A DNA stretch of 64,000 bases from Cyanophora paradoxa (taxonomy: Eukaryota; Glaucocystophyceae; Cyanophorales; Cyanophoraceae), in NCBI GenBank assembly GCA_004431415.1, contig QPMI01000100.1, forward strand, positions 62,001-126,000. The letters are read 5' to 3'. Below are positions 9,870 through 21,757 of this stretch, piece after piece. The stretch's first letter is position 1; the number at the start of each line of letters is the position of its first letter. The notes below the pieces were generated by a model. The model had not been told where the DNA came from and did no database searches. It was given only the letters and a program-made list of their open reading frames with translations. The position numbers and the translations under genes are program-made.

Positions 9870-12717
9870 ATGAGCTTCTTCGGGGACGACGCGTTCGAGG
9901 ACGATCAGCAGGATGCGGAGAACGAGGCAGAAGAGGATGATGAGGGGGACAAGAAGGCTTCGCCGCAGCGGGGTGCGCTGCGGCGCCGACTAGCGAGTCG
10001 GTGCTCGTTCACCTAACGCGCCCGACGCAGACATGATCATCTTCGCGGTCGACGGCTCGGAGGCGATGTACGCGCCTACTGAGAACGGCGGACAGTCGCC
10101 CATCCAGCGCGCCATGGACGCCATCTCGTTTTTCTACAAGGACCACGTACGCGACCGCCCTGCGCTGCGCCGCGCGCTGCCCTCGGCGAACGCGATTGCG
10201 CAGGTCATCATTGCAGAGCAGGACTTCCTTTCGGTCGTGCTATACAACACGGCGCGCCTCGCTCCGTCGTCTTTCAGCGCGTCGACGCCCCTGACCCGGC
10301 CCATCCGTGGCTCAGAACCCCAAAAATGTCGTCGAGGATTTCCTTCGCACGGACACGGTCATGACATTGATCCCGCCGAATCGGCCAGCGGCCAAGGAAG
10401 TCCTGTTGCTAAAACAGCTTTCTGGTGTGTAGCCTTCGAATTCTTTGCAAGCCTGCAAAAGTTCTCACCTGCGCACGGCAGAGGACATCACAGCGCTCAA
10501 GGATCTCACTGACGGACCAGCGAACTCGAGCATTGATAACGTCTTGCAGAGCCTTCACACGATGCAGATGGTTGAAGGGTCTGCTCTGGACTGGTCGTTT
10601 CATTCGTGCTTTTGATGGCTGTGACACATCCAGGCGGCAACTGGATGTCGCGAATAAGTTGATTTACATCTTCACGAACAATGACAGTCCGCGCTGTGAA
10701 AAACGGAGAACGAAAGCCCTGCTCGAGGTCTGCCTGCACACACGCTGCCATAATGTCCACTCATTGACGCCTTTCCACCAGACTTGGAAGGGGTCTTTCG
10801 TCTTGACAGGTTTCTTCATGCACAGACCGGACAGACCATTTGATGGGAACAAGTTCTGGAATGCGAGCACTTGTGGTGCTGTCTACAATGGCGCTGATCT
10901 GGCTCTGATCTTTTCGATAGGCTCTGATCAACGACCTGAGGGGCGAGGACTCTTTTGCAGGGTCAATGGAAATCCAGCAATCATGGGAAGACCTGAAGAA
11001 CAGGTGCTTTGTCTGGCCTAGCCTCGGCGTCTGGAGAGCTGATTCCTGTCTCAGGGTTCGGAGAAAGCTGCACAAGAAACGCGTTCTCATGAAGCTTGCG
11101 CTTGAGATCGCACCCAACGTGGAGATTGGAGTGAATCTGTGCGCAACCTCTTTGAATTCTAGATGACAAAAACAAACGCCTCACGATTTTCCAGATATGG
11201 TCTTATTACAGACGCAAAAACGCCAGCACATTCGTGGGTCACTGCTGGTGAAGAGGCGAAGGACGTGAAGGTATTCTGAGCTATTCAACCCTTCTGCCTG
11301 GCTGAATCTGTGTGCAGACAGAGATGCAGTACCTTGGTTCTGTGGGCGAAGAACTGGCAGACTTCCAGCTCTCCCAAATGATGGAGTTTGGTTCCGAGCT
11401 AGTATTCTTTGAGAAGGAGGAGGTGAAGAAGCTCAAGGATTTCGGCCCACCAGGTGACTTCTTGTGTTGATGCTGAGAAGATGCTATGAACATTCGTGCA
11501 GGCATCAAGCTGATCGGTTTCAAGCCACGCTCGTCTCTTAAGATCCACCACAATATCCGCCCATCATCCTTTATCTATCCCAACAATGAGGTCGCACTTT
11601 CGTTTGATCTACCCAGCCAAACCATTGTGATTCTACGATCAGACTGTGGAAGGCTCGATTACTGCCTTCGCAGCTCTCCATGCAAAGATGCTAGAGCTTG
11701 ATAAAATTGCAATCTGCCGCATCATTTCAAGGTTCAGCAAGTACCCTAGGTTGGTCGCGTTGTTGCCACAGGTGAGCATCTTCTTTTCCTGATTTTGTGA
11801 AAATCACAGCATCTGACTGCAATCGGCAGCAAGTGAAGGAGGATGAAGAGACTGGCTGCCAGGTGCACCCACCAGGCTTTCACATCATTTACCTCCCCTT
11901 TGCGGACGACATTCGCAAGCTGAATGTCGAGGATGGTCCAAAAGGTTCTACCTAGCTGCGTTCCAATCGTCGTTTCTCTCATTTGCTGACGCTGCCTTGT
12001 GCAGCAACTACTGACCAGGTTGATAAGGCAAAGAAAGTCATCAAGGCATTCACGCTTGCAGAGTTTGACTGCCGAAACTTTGACAATCCGGCCCTGCAGC
12101 GCCACTACGATGTTCTGCAGGTTCAGATTCCCAAGTGGTCGGGCAGACTCTGCTCATACGTAACTGTGTTTTTGTTTCGAAGGCTGAGGCTCTGGATGAA
12201 GGGATTCGAGAGGACAATTCATTCGACCGCGTCCATCCTGCTGAAAGCCTGAAGGCTGCCCAGAAGATCGGGCCCCTTGTTGAGGACTGGGCCAAGGATG
12301 TCTGGGGCGATGACTACGAAACAGCAGGTACTTCTGGTCATGACGTCTACAGTTTGCGGATCATATCATCTAGACTCTGCAGAGTATCTTCTAACACTGC
12401 TGCAGGAGAGCCTTCGGCCAAGAGAGCAAAACCAGCAGACCCTGCAAAAGCAGCTGCGAAGGCAGAAAAGGATGCAGAAGCTGCAGAGAAGGCAGCTGCG
12501 ATCAACTGGAAGAGCCTGGCAGCAGATGGCAGCATCAAGAGCCTGACCATGGACCAGCTAAAGAGCTATTGCAGGACCAACGGTCTCAAGCTATCAGGTG
12601 CTGTCAGCATTTGTTGCTTCATTGACTGTGCACTCGTGAACCACCTCATGCTTCCTTCCTGCAGGCAAAAAGGAGGAACTTGTTGCTCGGGTCCAGGCAC
12701 ATATCGATGGCAAATAG
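9870..12717 (+). CDS. XRCC6: Ku70 (XRCC6-type) DNA end-binding protein
   Basis: Eighteen exons: 9870-9972, 10031-10146, 10204-10251, 10316-10424, 10482-10578, 10634-10727, 10782-10862, 10921-11003, 11055-11138, 11195-11270, 11318-11453, 11502-11590, 11643-11771, 11830-11944, 12005-12120, 12183-12327, 12406-12597, 12665-12717; 621 aa, close to other Ku70s. An acidic N-terminus precedes the vWA-like domain (MIIFAVDGSEAMY; NKLIYIFTNNDSPR). The beta-barrel follows (GPPGIKLIGFKP, IHHNIRPSSFIYPN, TVEGSITAFAALHAKML, HPPGFHIIYLPFADD), then the arm (FDNPALQRHYD). The C-terminus is a SAP domain (SLTMDQLKSYCRTNGLKL, KKEELVARVQ), the hallmark that separates Ku70 from Ku80. With Ku80 it loads on broken DNA ends for non-homologous end joining. 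Introns 10252-10315 and 10863-10920 use GC donors, chosen because only they keep the family alignment. Confidence 0.95.
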
Positions 12718-13238
12718 CATAAGCATCACTCTCGATCGAAAAAGATGTTAGATTTAGGCGGCCGGCCAAGCTCAAGATCTAGAGCTTAATGTAGTTAATG
12801 GGTGGGAGCCTCTCGCTAGTGTGAGCATTGCTCTCAATTGAAAATTTTGCGATGAACAGGTAAAGTCCGAGCCTCGGAGCTCGACATTATCAATATTAAT
12901 TGGCGGGGGGCGTGAGTGACCTCCGGTCCTGCTCCTGGTCCTGCCCTGGACTTGAGAGCTCGGATCTAGATCTAGATCATGATCTACTAGGCTAGATCTA
13001 GATCTCGACGTCGACCTGAGCTCGAGCTTCCGGACCCCCTCCCGGTCCGGCCGGCGCCCAGGTACCGGCCGCGGTTAACTTTCAACGTTAATTATAACGT
13101 TGCTCGCTTCCTCCTGCACCCCCCCTCCCCCCCTCCCCCCCGACCCTCCCCCTCCCCCCCCCCCCCCCCTTTTCTCCGGCACACGCGTTTACGTACGCCT
13201 CGAGCCACTCGGGTGTTCGCGGGGGCCCGGCGGCCGGC
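12718..13238. other. Intergenic; CTAG/GATC palindromes and a homopolymer tract
   Basis: Between Ku70 and the ATPase. About 12950-13030 is a string of overlapping palindromes (AGATCT, CTAG, GTCGAC, GAGCTC). 13120-13170 is almost pure C on the + strand just upstream of the ATPase start. No gene seen. Confidence 0.5.
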
Positions 13239-16200
13239 ATGATCGATGCCGCCGCGCTGTCGAGCAGCCCGGCTCGACTCGTCCAGCCGCTGCGCTCGGG
13301 AACGCCGCTTCGCGAGGTGATGTCGTCGACCGAGCCGGCTCGGCTGGTGGGGCTGACAGACGAGGTGCGCGAGCGCGAGCGCGCGTGAGCGCGAGCGCAG
13401 ACAGCTCGCACGGAGCCCGCGCTCACTCGACCTCGCGTGCAGGAGGCGCACGAGCTGCTCGAGGAATGGGGCAAGAATATAGCGCGCGCGCCGAAGCCGC
13501 CATCGTTTGTCAAATTCTTTCTCAAGGAGCTGCGAGAACCGCCGGTGCATACGCCTAACCAGGCGCCGTGAAGCTTGTCGGAGCCCCTGCATGCTAACCC
13601 CGTCCTGCAGATCATGCTTCTTCTCGCTATCGGCGCGATATGTGCGTCCCCCCTCGCTGCAAGGCCGCGCGGGGCTATGGCCCGTGGGGCGAACGGCCGG
13701 CCCGCCGACCCGCGCCCTGTGCAGACGCGGCCATCGAGCGCTCGGTCTTGGACGCGTGCACGGTTGCCTTCGTGATCACGGCGACCGTGACGGCGGAGGT
13801 GGCGTCGGAGTGGCGCGCCAAGCAGGCGGTGCGGACCCTGCAGGACTCGATGGCAGAGACCGCGGTCGTGCGGCGCGCCGGGAGCGAGCGGACGATCAAG
13901 GCCGAGGACGTTGTACCCGGCGACGTCGTCATCCTCAAGGTACCCCTCACGCCTATGCTCCCGCCCTCGCCGTCCCCCTCTCAGCGACTTCGCCGCCGCA
14001 GTCTGGCAACTTCGTTCCGGCGGACGGCCGCCTCGTTGCAAGCTACTCGCTCGAGGTGGACGAGGCGACGCTCACGGGCGAGTCGACGCCCGTTCAAAAG
14101 AGCGCTTTCGGCAAGCAGGAGCGCTCGAACATGGTCCGCCGGACGCCCCTCCCCCTCCCTCCCCCCCGCCCCGACCCACGGCGGGGGTACAGGTGTTCGC
14201 ACGAACACTCTGCACGCGGGGCCGCGGGATCGCGATCGTTACTGAGACTGGCCCGAGGACGGAGGTCGGCAAGACGGTGGCCGGCGGGCGCCCCGCAAAG
14301 CAGCCCAAGACGCCTCTCCAGCTGGCGCGTACCCCCTCCCGGTCCACCCCCCCCTTTTTTCTGCGCGCCCCTCACTCACCTCCCTTCAGGCGTTGAAGGA
14401 GCTGACAAAGCTGCTGACGATTTCCGCTCTCGTCGTCAGCCTACTCATCGCCATTCTGGCCTACTTCCGCCGTACCCCCCCACCCCCCATCCCTTCCTCC
14501 CCCTCCCCCCCTGTTCAACGCCGCCTTCGTTCGCAGAGAAGAGCGGGTGGTCGGCATCGCTGCTGACGGGCCTCTCGCTGGCGTACGCTCTGATCCCCGA
14601 GGAGCTCCCGATGATCGCCCTGGCGGCCGCCGCGCTGGGCGCCCTCCGCCTTTCCCGCCACCGGCTGCTCGTCAAGCGCATCCGCACGGCCGAGACCCTC
14701 GGCGCGGTGCGTCGTTCCGAGCTTGCTCTGTGCTCTCTGCGCTCTCTGAGCCCCCTCCTCAGGTCTCGACGATCGTGTGCGACAAGACCGGGACGCTGAC
14801 GACGGGCGCCCTGCGCCTCGCGCACTTCCTCCCGGCGGCCGGCGGCGGCCCGCCGCGCCCCGCGGGGGCCCTTGCGGAAGAGGCCCCGTCCCTCGCCGAG
14901 CTCCTCCGCACCTGGCTGCTCTCGTCAGCGCTGGAGCCGCCCCCGGCGCCCGCCGGCCGGCCCTGCACGGCCGACGAGGCGCTCGAAGCGCTCCGCGGGG
15001 CCAGCACGGTGGACGCCTGGGATCGTGCCGTCCTGGAGACCGTCCGGGAGCGCCCCGAGGCGGCGCGGGCGGCCGCGCACGAGTGGGCCCACGCCTTTCT
15101 CGTCGACGCGCGGCCCTTTGAGGCCGCCTCGCGCTACTCTAGCGCCTCCTGGAAGCTCCCGGGGGTACGTCTCCCCCAGCACTTCGTTCGCGGCTCGCCC
15201 GAGGCGCTCCTGGAGGACTGCGATCACGTGGCGGTACCGCCCGGGGGCCCCTCCCTCCTGGACGCCCCCGCGGGGGCCGAGGCGGGCCCCGCCGGCGCGG
15301 CGCCCTTCTCGGCCGAAGCGAAGGCGGCGCTGCGGGAGAGGCTGGAGGAGCTGGCGGCGGACGGCGAGCGCTGCCTCGGCCTTGCCCGAGTCGAGGCGCA
15401 GGGCCCCGCCGAGCTCAAGGTCTTCGTGGGGGTACTCTCGTTCGAGGACCCGCTCCGGCCCGACGCCCCCGCCGCCCTCGCCCAGTGCCTCGCCGCCGGC
15501 ATCCGCGTCGTGCGCCGCACCCTTCCGCCCCACCGCCTCCGCTGAATCGCTTTGCTCCGCGGCAGATGGTCGTGAGCGGGGACCACCCGGCGACGTGTGC
15601 GGCGGTGGCGCGGCGGGCGGGGCTTCTGCCGGCTGCGGGGCTGGCGGGCGGCCCGACCCCCTACCTGGTGGACTGCTCGCAGGCGCCTGCCCTCGCTGGG
15701 GCCTCCGAGCCACCGGACTCGCCAGCGTACACTAAGGTGTGTACCCCCTCCTTCCTTCCCGCCTCACCCTCCCCGCCCCGCCCCGCCCCGCCCGGCCCCG
15801 CCAAGCGCTCCTCGGCAGTGTGTGGAGGAGCTGGAGGCGCAGGCCGGGGCGGGCGCCCTCGTGTGGGCCCGCAGCGCCCCGCTCCTCAAGGCCGGCCTCG
15901 TCGCCGTCCTCCAGAGGCGCGGCGCCGTCTGCGCCACGGGCGACGGCGCCAACGACGCGCCCGCCCTCCGCACCGCCGACGTGCGCGCCCTTCTCCTTCC
16001 CCTCTCTTTGCCTTCTCACTCCCCTCACAGGTCGGCGTGGCGGTACGGGGGGCGGCGGGGGCGGCGCGGGAGGCGGCGGGCGTGGAGCTGGCGGAGGACT
16101 CGTTCGCGGGGCTCGTGGCCGGCGTCGCCGAGGGCCGTCGCCTCTTCGACAACCTCAGGTAAGGAGAAAGAGAAGAGGAAGCTGAGAGTCTGGAATGAAA

Positions 16201-17139
16201 ATTGATAACATAATCTACCTACTCCACCCGTTTATACCATCTTATCATCTCTACGACACCGTCGTCACCGTCGCTCCCGCCTCACCGTCATCATCTGCCG
16301 CCTCACCGTCGCTTCTGCCCCGCGCAGGAAAGGGACACGCTTCTACCTGGCATGCAAGGCGGCCCTCGTCGCCCTCTTCGCCGCCGCCTGCGCCCTCGGG
16401 CTCCCCCCGCCCCTCGCCCCCATCCAGGTGCGCCGTGGGCCTCCACACACTCTGGCCCCCGCCCCTTACATTTGGCCTGGGCAGGTGATCGCACTGGAGG
16501 CGCTGATGGACCTAGCCGCCGGAGCCGCCTTCGTCTGTGAGCCCCCGGAGCCGTGCGTACCCCCTCCCCCCTCCTCCTCCCCGGTCCGGTCTTTCGCTTG
16601 TTCTGACAGCTTCGTTTCGTTGCAGGGGCATCATGCGGCGGCCCCCGCGCCCGCGGGACGCCCCCTTCGTCGACCGGCCCTACCTCGCCTCCGTCTGCGG
16701 GGCGGCCGCCCTCCTTGCCGGCCCCGTCTTCGCCGCATTTCTCCTCTCCTCTTCCTCTTCCTCCTCGCCTTCTCTGGGGCAGTCCGCAGCCTTTGCCTCC
16801 TGGCTCCTCGCCCACGTCGCCCTCGCCCTCGTCACCCGCTCGGGCGCCCCCTGCTGCGCCCCGGGCGGCCTGGCCTCCCTCCGCGAGAACTCGGCCATGG
16901 GCCTCTGGGCCCTCGCCGCGCTCGCCTCCCTCGCTCTCTCCTTCCTCGTACCTCCCCTGCGGGACGGCCTCAAGCTGACGCCCCTCCCGGCACACGCCTG
17001 GGGCACTGCCCTGTGCGCTGCCCTCCTCGTCCTCGTGGTGGGCGAGGCCGCAAAGCTCGTCCTGCATGCCCGTACACGCCTTGCCGCGCCGCGTGACGAG
17101 GCAGCTGCTTCCGAGAGCTTGCCCCTTCTGGCTGAGTAG
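13239..17139 (+). CDS. P-type (P2-like) cation-transporting ATPase, complete copy
   Basis: Fifteen exons: 13239-13364, 13443-13544, 13611-13641, 13725-13939, 14002-14133, 14193-14324, 14390-14471, 14537-14706, 14763-15509, 15566-15736, 15819-15980, 16031-16158, 16328-16427, 16485-16552, 16626-17139; 959 aa. An N-terminal cation-ATPase segment (EAHELLEEWGKN) precedes the actuator domain (DEATLTGES, the TGE loop). Membrane helix M4 has PEELP. The phosphorylation loop CDKTGTLTTG holds the catalytic Asp; FVRGSPEAL stands where KGAPE sits in relatives; SGDHPATC and ATGDGANDAPAL are the other P-domain motifs. C-terminal membrane helices end SLPLLAE. It should pump a cation using ATP; PEELP and the overall plan suggest a P2 or bacterial-like branch, but the ion cannot be told. 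Intron 14325-14389 has a GC donor. Its 3' part recurs four more times downstream. Confidence 0.9.
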
Positions 17140-17984
17140 CTACTAGGTCTTCGACTCGCCCCGGCCCCGCCCCTGCTCGTCTCAGGAGGTGCAAGGTGGG
17201 GTCTAATTATTATTGGGGAAGGACCCCCTTCCCCTTCCCCCACTTGGGGGTGTTCGGGTGCCCACCCCAGGCCAAAATGAAATGTCCCGACCTCCCAAAA
17301 CCCAGGTTTTCTCGCCGGATCCTAGCAAGGCATGTTCCTAGGAGTCCGGAGACGTGTTCCGGGAGATCCGGGTCCCGTCGGGTCGACCAGGGATGAGCAA
17401 TAACACATTTTTGAAAAATGCGATCTAGCGCCTCACCAAGTGGCGGTATATATACCGGACCAAGTGCGCCTGAATGCGCCTGATACGCCCGACGATTCAT
17501 GTCATACATTCCGAGACCGGAGAGGCACAGGGTGGCCCGCTAGGCCGCCTCAAGTACCTGTTGTACCGAGCGCCGAAAAAAAGCGCTCCTGAGAGTTTTC
17601 AGCCGATCGAGACTCGTGTTACAGTACCCGGCAGGCTAGCCGACAGTGCTGCCGACTGGCTTTCGCGCTGGCCAACTATAGCTAGCTGAGCTCCGGCTAG
17701 CTTGCAATGCGGCAACAGCTCATCAAGCACTTCGGAACGTGAAAGAGTGCAGGAAGAAGACGCCCGCTACGCCGCCGCCGCGTTCCGGTGCGCGTCGCCG
17801 ATGGTTCTGACTGCCCCGCGCCTGCCGTCCGCAGATGCGACAGTCTTGCGCCGAAAGGTGCGCTCGCGCGCCGCCCGGCAATCTCGCGCCGGGCGCGCAC
17901 AGAAGCCGACGCGTGTCGTCGAATTCGAACAGCTCCTCTTGCGCAAGGTGCACAGCTAGATTCGATGTGCCGCGCTCCGCAGCA
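17140..17984. other. Spacer of the 8.43-kb unit, first copy
   Basis: Immediately downstream of the ATPase stop. It contains a 14-nt palindrome with a TATA core (CGGTATATATACCG, about 17443) and a hairpin of GAGCGC/GCGCTC around a run of A near 17568. A minus-strand frame near 17725-17953 (LAQEELFEFDD) is open but unlike anything I know. Identical sequence recurs at 25567-26411. Confidence 0.4.
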
Positions 17985-18660
17985 GACGGCGGGCGGCGGC
18001 GCGGTCGCCGGGCGGGGCGGAGGCGCTGCGGGCGGCGGCGCGGCGCGCCGCACGGGGAGCAGGCGCGGCGGGCGGCTGCGCGGCGTGCCGGGCGGGGCGG
18101 AGGCGCGGCGGGCGGCGGCGGGGCTCGCCGGCCGCGGGCGGGGCGGAGGCGCGGCGGCCGGCGGGTGGCGGCGCGGCTCCGAGGCTCGCCGGGCGGGACG
18201 GAGGCGCGGCTGCCGGCGGCGCGGCTCGCCGGGCGGGGCGGAGGCGCGGCGGGCGGCGGCGCGGCTCCCCAAGCGGGGCGGAGGCGCGGCAGGCGGCGGC
18301 GCAGCTCCCCGGGCGGGGCGAAGGCGCGGCGGGCGGCGGCGCGGCTCGCCGATCGGAGCGGAGGCGCGGCGGGCGGCGGCGCGGCTCGCCGATCGGGGCG
18401 GAGGCGCGGCGGGCGGCCGCGCGGCGCGCCGGGCGGGGGCGCGGCTCAACGGGCGGGCGGAGCGCGGCGGGCGGCGGCGCGGCTCGCCGATCGGGGCGGA
18501 GGCGCGGCGGGCGGCCGCGCGGCGCGCCGGGCGGGGGCGCGGCTCAACGGGCGGGGCGGAGCGCGGCGGGCGGCGGCGCGGCTCGTCGGGCGGCGGCGCG
18601 GCTCGCCGGGCGGGCAGAGGCGCGGCGGGCGGCCGCGCGGCTCGTCGGGCGGGGCGGATC
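17985..18660. repeat. GC-rich 40-bp minisatellite, copy 1
   Basis: Near-tandem units of 40 bp built on GAGGCGCGGCGGGCGGCGGC and a GCGGCTCGCC block; exact 40-nt spacing is seen at 18241, 18281, 18321, 18361 and 18401. The period is not a multiple of three, so the long Arg/Ala/Gly-rich open frames on both strands are an artefact of base composition. At the end a 34-bp block with GCAAATTGTCCCATTCCCGC occurs twice (about 18676 and 18723). The whole array recurs at 26412-27090 in the next unit. Confidence 0.9.
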
Positions 18661-19987
18661 CGGACTCGGAGGGGGCGCGCAGGGCAAATTGTCCCATTCC
18701 CGCACGGCGGGTGGCGGCGCGGCGCGCAGGGCAAATTGTCCCATTCCCGCACGGCTTCTTGTTCCAGGTCTACGCCTAGCGAGCATTTGCTGCAGCCTGC
18801 AGACTCTGAGATGCTGTCTTTGTTGAATAAGACCACATGGCCACCTTGCACGACTCGGCGAGCAGGGGGCGGGGGCGAATCGAAGACCTAGAACTTAGTA
18901 ACCTGACTGATTGACCTGCAAGTCCTCTTCCGGTCCCACGAGCTCGATCGCGAGCCCGCGGCCGGCCCACCGTGGCACCGTCCCAGTTGCAATTACGCCA
19001 TGACTACGGGCGTTCGCGCAGCTCAGCGGCTCATGATCAGCGGCTGCAGGTTTAATTTAGAGTCAACACTCTCTAGATCTCTATCTCGGCTAACCGTTGA
19101 ACCTGATCGTCGGACCTGTCCTACTCAACCGTTAGAAGTCCTTCCCCTCCAACAGGGGCAGTGCAACTGCAGTGTCCCTGTTCCGTTCATAAGTTAACAG
19201 ACTCTGAGAGACGGCAGTTCAATGGACGAACAGGAATTGCATTCAATGATCATCGGATTCAAAGTGCTTGTGTAAAGGAGGTCAATTATTTTAACATGTC
19301 ACAGTGTTGTTAGTACTAGTAACGTCAACATATACAGGTCTAGGCCGGGAGCCGTTCAAGCTCGAGCTTGTTTACTACTAAGTTAAGGTTCTTAAAAGGC
19401 CCATAATTCGAGGTGAAGCTACAGCAGTGATGGGACACACTCGGATACAGGGACAAAAAAGCAAAATGACCAAGACAAGAGCACGAAGAAAGCCTTGAAG
19501 ACAATTGCAAGACAAAGAGCTGACTCTCGGAATTGAATATTTGAGAGCGAGGGTATATGTTCGTGTAACCTTGCCATGGACTCCCGGGATATGATATGAC
19601 ATGCCATGGGCCCCCAGCCTCACGAGGGACTGTTATCAATCTGGATCAAGAACTTCGTGCATTGATCGAAATATTTGCACGCAATTCGTGCATCGAAACG
19701 TTCAACGTTGGCATTTTTAACTAATACTCTAGGCTGGCCATTAGCTGGCCATGGGTTTTTGGTTTGCCGATGCAATGGAGAGATCGCAACGGATCTCCGG
19801 TGCGATGTCAGGAACTGCGGCACAAACGTGAAGCCATGCGGTAGCCTGGAAGCGATTGCGCGCTCGAGTAGCTTGTGCAGCCGGCGCCGTTGCTGGTGGT
19901 GACGGAGCCCACAATCGTTCCGTTTCTCCCGTTGCCCGAAGCATCTCGAACATTTCTGGATGCTGACTGTCGCACGTTTGTCCAAGC
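18661..19987. other. Spacer between minisatellite and LamG gene, copy 1
   Basis: 3' side of the LamG gene. No gene seen; the open frames are short and unsupported. The part from about 19190 on is shared by all three LamG copies, including the third at 49.55 kb, whereas 17210-19190 is missing from that third copy. Confidence 0.45.
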
Positions 19988-21757
19988 TCAAGTCACGATA
20001 ATGATCAGAACGCAAGCCCGAGCAGAGGAAGTACGCACGCTAGCGGCAGGTTGATCATCGAAGGGAAGGTAGAGACTTGGCTGGCGCCAAATAACTCCAC
20101 CGGCCGCCAGTGTCTCTACCTCGCTCTCTGACAGTGCTGCAGGCCAGATGCGGAAGCCTGTGCTCCAGGTTCCCTCGGAAATCATCGCAAATGTGATCAC
20201 GTGGCAGGCACGCACCGGACAGGTCGACGTTTTCAAGTGTGTACAAGCCGCTGTCCCCCGGGTCCTGCATGCGTGCAGACATTCAGGGATTTGTCCAACC
20301 TCCCCACTCCCCCGGGCTCCGTATCCAACGCGCACCCCTGCAACCACTCGGCCGATGTAATTGTAGTTGCGGATCCCGCTCGGCAGGATGGTCACATTTT
20401 TTGTTCCTCCATTCGGATCTAGCCCGTCGACGATGTGGGTGCGGGTTCCCGTCACGCCATCCGTCAGGTAGAAGTGCAGGTCGCCGGTCGCCCCAAGTGT
20501 CGTGACCGCGTGGTACCAGCGGTTGAGCTGATCATGAGCAGAGGGGCGTCATGAGTTGACGTCAGGAGCTGATAAACAAGGCAGAACGTGCGCACGAGAA
20601 GCTGGCCAGTACCATTGACATTCGATGGTGAGTACAAGTGAACCTGGTCTTCCTCGGGGTCCTGGGCAGTGGTAGCTGGAGGTGAGCCCTTGGAAACAGT
20701 GCGGCAAGGACGGTCACAGACCACGTAATTGTTGGAAGGATTTCGATCGGTGAGCCCCAAATAGAGACTGTTGCAGTCCGGGCCCGGAGCACCGAAGATG
20801 TTCTGTCACCCTAGCATGTCAGATGGCCACGTTCACAGACAAAAATCGGTTGACCATACGAATCAAGGCATACCGATTTGATTACCATGAGCTGCACAGA
20901 GCGTCAGACTGGTCTGGCGCTATGCATATGCATGCTGGCATCGACGAACCACGGCCTGTCTAAACCATCCATTTGCGAAATCGAACAACATCGCTTGCTT
21001 TGCCAGACCTCCGAGCTGCTGCTGGCCAAGCTTGATCCTGCCCGGTCTAAGTTGGATGCGAGCTCGTTCTAAGTTGGATGCGAGCACCAGAACTCGAACG
21101 AGATCGGATTCCCGAAGTACAGTGGGGGCAGGGTGATGTAGCTCTCGCCGCCAGGGAAGTGTGCACCTGTAGAGCACATATCAACAAAGCTCGAAGAAAG
21201 ATCCCGAAGGAGGCTTGGGATGGATCGGAGGAGGGTCCCATGAGCGGGAGCCAGAAAGCTGCAGCTGGCTATGAAGCTTAAAGGTTCGGAGAGGGGGCTG
21301 CGAGGCAGGGGGGATGCCAGGGAGAGGAGTGTGGGAGCGCACTGGAGGGGCGGAAAGTTTGGAGCATCACGACGGGGAACAGAAGGCTGGCTAGAGCGGA
21401 GTGGCACACTACAACAGTTGAGGTGCCACTGCTCAAGGCCGGGCAGGGGGAGGTGAATGGCAATGAGGTGTGACAGGGGGGTGTGCGAAGGGGAGGGAAG
21501 GGGGGGAAGGGCAGAAGGGCGTGCGCACTGCACGTCGGCACAGCCGGGCTCGAGGTGAGGCTTGCAAGGCGCCCTGCATGCTGATCAGATCACACGTGGT
21601 GACTTACCCGTTGCCAGCACGTGTACAACGGCCCGGCTCGCGTGCGTATCGCACAAGCGCACATGCTCACGTTTTTGGCTGTAGATGCCCCGTCGAGGTT
21701 CTGGCCATGGGCCGCTGCCAACAAACAACTGCCCGCCAGGATGAAAAAGAGGACCAG
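19988..21757 (-). pseudogene. LamG/concanavalin A-like secreted protein gene, copy 1 (frameshifted)
   Basis: Same seven-exon layout as the intact copy at 28418-30188, shifted by about 8.43 kb. The first recognised exon (21757-21608) is 150 nt instead of 151: a run of C is one base shorter (GATGCCCCGTCG, about 21688), which breaks the frame just after the signal-peptide-like segment. All later exons look intact: PPLYFGNPISFEFW, FDFANG, NRWYHAVTTLG, then FRIWPAALSESEVETLA near the C-terminus, with stop at 19990-19988. The shift lies in a homopolymer, so an assembly error is possible; in that case the gene would be functional. Confidence 0.65.

Noticed and set aside
10252-10315. GT donors inside the Ku70 segment (GTCGTC) instead of the GC donor
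   Set aside because: They lie in phase 2 while the next exon (NPKNVVEDFL) needs phase 0.
13120-13170. Homopolymer C tracts as telomere or centromere signals
   Set aside because: They are single-base runs scattered in introns and spacers, with different lengths in sister copies, not tandem telomere words.
14547-15545. Minus-strand frames across the ATPase, Ku70 and F-box genes
   Set aside because: Shadows of real exons: they run across splice sites of the sense gene and have skewed Arg/Ala/Gly composition.
17200-17520. Possible LTR of a retroelement next to the ATPase stop
   Set aside because: The sequence recurs only as part of the whole 8.43-kb unit; no matching downstream LTR, primer-binding site or reverse-transcriptase frame was found.
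17697-18891. Open frames of 300-380 codons on both strands (and at 26124-27320)
   Set aside because: They are Arg/Ala/Gly/Pro runs created by a 40-bp GC-rich repeat; the period is not a multiple of three and small indels between the two units change them freely.
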